From: Propionivibrio dicarboxylicus
Lineage (GTDB): Bacteria; Pseudomonadota; Gammaproteobacteria; Burkholderiales; Rhodocyclaceae
Direction: 5' to 3'
Length of the DNA stretch: 64,000 nucleotides
NCBI RefSeq assembly: GCF_900099695.1
Contig: NZ_FNCY01000015.1
Location: 1-64,000, forward strand
The notes beneath the pieces were generated by a model. The model saw nothing but the letters and a program-made list of their open reading frames with translations, made no database searches and was not told the DNA's origin. The position numbers and the translations under genes are program-made. Of the stretch, positions 60,999 to 64,000 are shown piece by piece. Each line of letters opens with the position of its first letter. The first letter of the stretch is position 1.

Positions 60999-63900
60999 TT
61001 ACTCAATTTCTGTTCCACCTTCCCCAACGACTACGAATGGTGCCCAGAACATTGGATGTGCGTATTCAGGGCGATTCGGAGTGTTGATCAGGGCCAGCAT
61101 CGCCTTGCGGTGAGCTTCTGCCTTTCCTTGTTCTGGGTGAACGTTGTACTCCTTTAACATGCCGGTCGTTAGCGGCACAGTGGCTTCTGAAGCAACTGGC
61201 CAGTGCGAAACGAGTAGCGAACGAGCGCCGGAGTAAAAGAACGCCTTGGCCAGTCCTGAAAAACCCTCTGCTCCTGGGCTGCCATCGGTCGCCGCGGTAT
61301 TGCACGCTGAAAGCACTACCCAATCTGCATTGAGCCGAAGCTGCGCCACTTCACTAGCGGCAAGATAGCCGTCGTCCATTGCGCTGCCTTTTGCTGGAGG
61401 GGTTAGGATCAGTCCGGGCTCGCCAATGCCCTGGATTTCTCCGGCCATAACACCATGGGTGGCAAAGACGACAGTGCGGAAGCGGCTTAAATCCAGCCTC
61501 TTAACCGTTGCCTCGCTAGCCTGATGCTGCAGCCAAATCGTATCTGCTCCAGCCTTGAGTACTGTACCTATAGCACGAAGTTCATCTGCGGTTTCAGGCA
61601 GGCGTGGCGCACGTCGAATGACATCGACATCGGCGATTTCAGCCTGTACTGCGCCCGTCGTGGCATCAGTTTGAGTTGCCGGATTGCGGAAGACGGATGC
61701 CATGGTCAGTGAGCCCCGTTTGCCGCGAACCCCTCCCTCTGTTTCGCCAATAAGAGGATCGCCGAATCCGACGAACGGCTCTCGGGCGGCTTCGGTTTTC
61801 GAGAACTGACGAAATGCCTGGAGCGAGCCAACGGAAGGCAATACCGAGATGGCGTAGCGTTTGACCAGCCAATCGATCTTGCGGTAGTCAGCACTGGTCT
61901 TGATCGCTGGCGGTGGAGTCGCAATCAGCATACTGAACGACAGGCTCTGCAAAGCACCGACTGGCACGACCAGTAGATGCTTGACACCATCGAGATGCGG
62001 TTGAGCCGGCTTCATCAATGCCTGGTAAAGCGCGTGCAGCACACCCGCATCAAGGCGCATCAGTGCTCCGTTTGCATCGATCATCATGTTTGCACGCGCA
62101 GCAGCGACCTTGGCGCTGACATCATTGACGTCGGCAGATAGCGGCAAGAACATGGCCTTGTCCTGTCTCACCACCCAAAGATGATTTTTCTCACCCAAGG
62201 CATACACGAGCAATGCCTCCCCGTGCTTTAACAATGAGCGTATCCGGCCCAAATCAAGAGGCGCTTGCCGTGTCAGTTCCTGATATTGAGGAAAGCTGAG
62301 CGCCAGCTCAGCATTGATAGTCTCGATTTCCTGGCTGATGCTGACGATTTCACCACGGATCCGTTGCTCGTCGGCAACAACGCGTTGTGCGGAAGGCCTG
62401 CTGGCCACCTTCAGCAATTTCGCTTCGTGCCTAGCCCGACGCTCTGCTGCATCTTGTTTGCGTTTGATCAAACCGGCCAGCGTATCGTCGCCTGTGGCGA
62501 AACGAGCAGCCATCTTTGCGATGGCAGAGGCGGTACCGCTCATCTGTTCGAGCTGAACAATCTGCAGCGACTCATCCACAATGACATCGACTTCTTCCTG
62601 ATTCGGGTTGAGTGAGAGCAAAGCAAGATGGTTCTGGAACCCAGTGCGATTTGTCACCGCTTCACGCAGAGCCGCGTCGTCTGTACCGCCATTAGCTATG
62701 CGTTGCCGGGCAATGGCGCTGGCTCGCCGCGCCAGAAGCAGTGCCTCAACATTACGGCCTTGTTTGCGATACATCTTGGCTTGGTTGTTGAGACTCAGCG
62801 CAAGACCAGGATGGTCTTCACCGACGATCTTCTCGACGACCAGGCGCGACCGCTGATAGAGGGCCTCAGCCTTGGCGTAATCCCCCTGCGCTTGATAGAG
62901 ATCGGCCTCCTTGTGCAGGCTAGTCGCTACCAATGCGTGATCCGGTCCCAGACTGTCCTCAAGAACTTCGTGTGCCTGCCTGAACAACGGCAGAGCCTCC
63001 TCGTACCGCCCCTGCTTTCCGATGGCCTCAGCAAGGTTATAGAGGTTTGTACCCAGTTCGAAATTTTTCTTGGTCAGTGTCTTTTCGCGGATCAGCAGCG
63101 CTTGCCGATAAAGCACTTCCGCTTCGGCATATCGGCCCTGGTCGACCCACTGATAAGCCTGATCACTCAGCACTTCGGCCACTCGCGGGTGATCGGGGCC
63201 CAACGCGTCATTCAGTATTCGCCGCGCACGCTCTCTGAGCTCGTCTGCGAGTACGTATTTCTTTTCGGTGGTGTAGAGGGCTGCAAGATTATTTAGGCTA
63301 GTCGCCAAATCGGGATTGTTCGCACCAAGGGCCTGTTCGCGGATTTCCAAGGCACGCTTGAGCAATGCTTCAACCACGTTGTGTTGCCCTTGCGCGTAAT
63401 GCGCCAGCGCGAGTTGGTTAAGTACAGATGCAACGTGAGGATGGGTTGGGCCGAGCGACTTTTCGATGATAGCAAGCGCTCGCCTGAAGAGTTTTTCCGC
63501 TTGTAAGTACTGGTCTTGCGCCAGATATGGCCCTGCCAGGTTAACCAGACTGACCGCGACGTTGGGGTGCTCTTGCCCTAAGGCTTTCTCTCGTAAAGCA
63601 AGAGATCGTTTCTGCACGGCCTCTGCCCGAGCATACTCACCTTGAGCGGTGTAGAGTTCGCCCAGGTTGTTCAGAATGTAGCCAAGATCAGGATGATTGG
63701 GTCCGAACGCTTTCTCGCAGATCGCCAGCGCACGCTTCAGAAGGGGCTCCGCTTGGGAGTAGCGTGCTTGGTTCATATAAAGAAAAGCCAGGTTGCTCAA
63801 GCTTACCGCCAAGGCAGGATTTTCCGGACCCAGCGCCTTTTCCTGGATTGCCAGCGCGCGCTGGGCGAGCGCCTCTGCCTGGATGAGACGTCCACGTTCA

Positions 63901-64000
63901 AAAGCTACTCCGGTAATTTTGATGAGCAACTGCGCTGTATTCGGGTGGTCTGGTCCGTACGCCCTTTCGTATACATCCAACGCTTGCTGATAGAGCTGTT
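60999..64000 (-). CDS. TPR-CHAT caspase-like protein (partial, 5' end outside)
   Basis: At least 1000 residues; the frame is still open at the window edge (QLYQQALDVYERAYGPDHP in pieces), so the start lies beyond. The N-terminal part has about twelve 42-residue Kinesin-light-chain-type TPRs (ALAIQEKALGPENPALA pattern). A linker with coiled coil follows, then a CHAT peptidase domain in the last 330 residues. The catalytic pair is present: His in VVFATHGVMAGE and Cys in VVLSACNTAATDG. WPVASEATVPL and HPMFWAPFVVVG are typical CHAT endings. TPR-CHAT proteins are caspase-like proteases that act in signalling or in defence; this one has no CRISPR or gasdermin neighbour in the window. Confidence 0.9.
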   Translation of the reverse strand, partial: QLYQQALDVYERAYGPDHPNTAQLLIKITGVAFERGRLIQAEALAQRALAIQEKALGPENPALAVSLSNLAFLYMNQARYSQAEPLLKRALAICEKAFGPNHPDLGYILNNLGELYTAQGEYARAEAVQKRSLALREKALGQEHPNVAVSLVNLAGPYLAQDQYLQAEKLFRRALAIIEKSLGPTHPHVASVLNQLALAHYAQGQHNVVEALLKRALEIREQALGANNPDLATSLNNLAALYTTEKKYVLADELRERARRILNDALGPDHPRVAEVLSDQAYQWVDQGRYAEAEVLYRQALLIREKTLTKKNFELGTNLYNLAEAIGKQGRYEEALPLFRQAHEVLEDSLGPDHALVATSLHKEADLYQAQGDYAKAEALYQRSRLVVEKIVGEDHPGLALSLNNQAKMYRKQGRNVEALLLARRASAIARQRIANGGTDDAALREAVTNRTGFQNHLALLSLNPNQEEVDVIVDESLQIVQLEQMSGTASAIAKMAARFATGDDTLAGLIKRKQDAAERRARHEAKLLKVASRPSAQRVVADEQRIRGEIVSISQEIETINAELALSFPQYQELTRQAPLDLGRIRSLLKHGEALLVYALGEKNHLWVVRQDKAMFLPLSADVNDVSAKVAAARANMMIDANGALMRLDAGVLHALYQALMKPAQPHLDGVKHLLVVPVGALQSLSFSMLIATPPPAIKTSADYRKIDWLVKRYAISVLPSVGSLQAFRQFSKTEAAREPFVGFGDPLIGETEGGVRGKRGSLTMASVFRNPATQTDATTGAVQAEIADVDVIRRAPRLPETADELRAIGTVLKAGADTIWLQHQASEATVKRLDLSRFRTVVFATHGVMAGEIQGIGEPGLILTPPAKGSAMDDGYLAASEVAQLRLNADWVVLSACNTAATDGSPGAEGFSGLAKAFFYSGARSLLVSHWPVASEATVPLTTGMLKEYNVHPEQGKAEAHRKAMLALINTPNRPEYAHPMFWAPFVVVGEGGTEIE

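Overview
The window is GC-rich, tightly packed DNA with the gene style of an environmental betaproteobacterium. Rhodocyclales is my best guess, but that is inference from gene content (three chemoreceptors, c-di-GMP enzymes, a protocatechuate/gallate 4,5-cleavage operon, DmsAB, a PHA-like hydratase cluster), not from a marker gene. No rRNA, tRNA, CRISPR array or intact transposase was found. The CHAT gene runs off the right edge, and the left edge starts inside an 8-bp tandem repeat.

1-3.9 kb: tandem repeat, then a selenium-trafficking operon (YedE transporter, TusA/YedF carrier, cysteine desulfurase-like enzyme, DUF3343 carrier) and a cysteine-rich unknown. 3.9-17 kb: sensing and signalling. 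It holds three chemoreceptors with different sensor domains (single Cache, large Cache, four-helix bundle), a tandem HD/HD-GYP protein, a four-PAS LuxR regulator, an iron alcohol dehydrogenase, and an SDR divergent from its LysR regulator. 18-24 kb: a complete RND efflux operon in the order pump, adaptor, outer-membrane channel. It converges on a MarR-led operon of envelope proteins (OmpA-like, two small membrane proteins, HPP protein). 26.5-30.5 kb: a CoA-binding protein, a LysR regulator, and a FabI enoyl reductase followed by three MaoC hydratase paralogues, only one of which keeps the full catalytic motif. 30.5-34 kb: a structured repeat element and DmsAB without DmsC. 34-42.3 kb: one co-directional operon for the lower protocatechuate/gallate 4,5-cleavage pathway (LigU, LigJ, LigK, LigI) with two solute-binding proteins and a dicarboxylate carrier, ending in a strong terminator. 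It carries PDC and oxalomesaconate to pyruvate and oxaloacetate, but has no ring-cleavage dioxygenase.

42.5-54 kb is a mosaic: a CSS-EAL phosphodiesterase, a scar where a GGDEF fragment meets a truncated AraC gene, a lower-GC enolase-superfamily/Bug-receptor pair with divergent LysR, an AroP permease that looks gammaproteobacterial, a large PAS sensor kinase, and decayed non-coding stretches.

54-59 kb is the most unusual part. It is a compact minus-strand operon of a small SET-domain protein, an ABC exporter whose best start is a rare ATT codon, a stand-alone D-Ala-D-Ala-ligase-like ATP-grasp enzyme, and an ATP-grasp enzyme fused to a second SET domain. I read it as a candidate biosynthesis-and-export system for a ligase-made, methylated peptide-like product; this is a hypothesis. 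A DMT exporter, a 24-bp repeat array and a TPR-CHAT caspase-like protein follow to the right edge.
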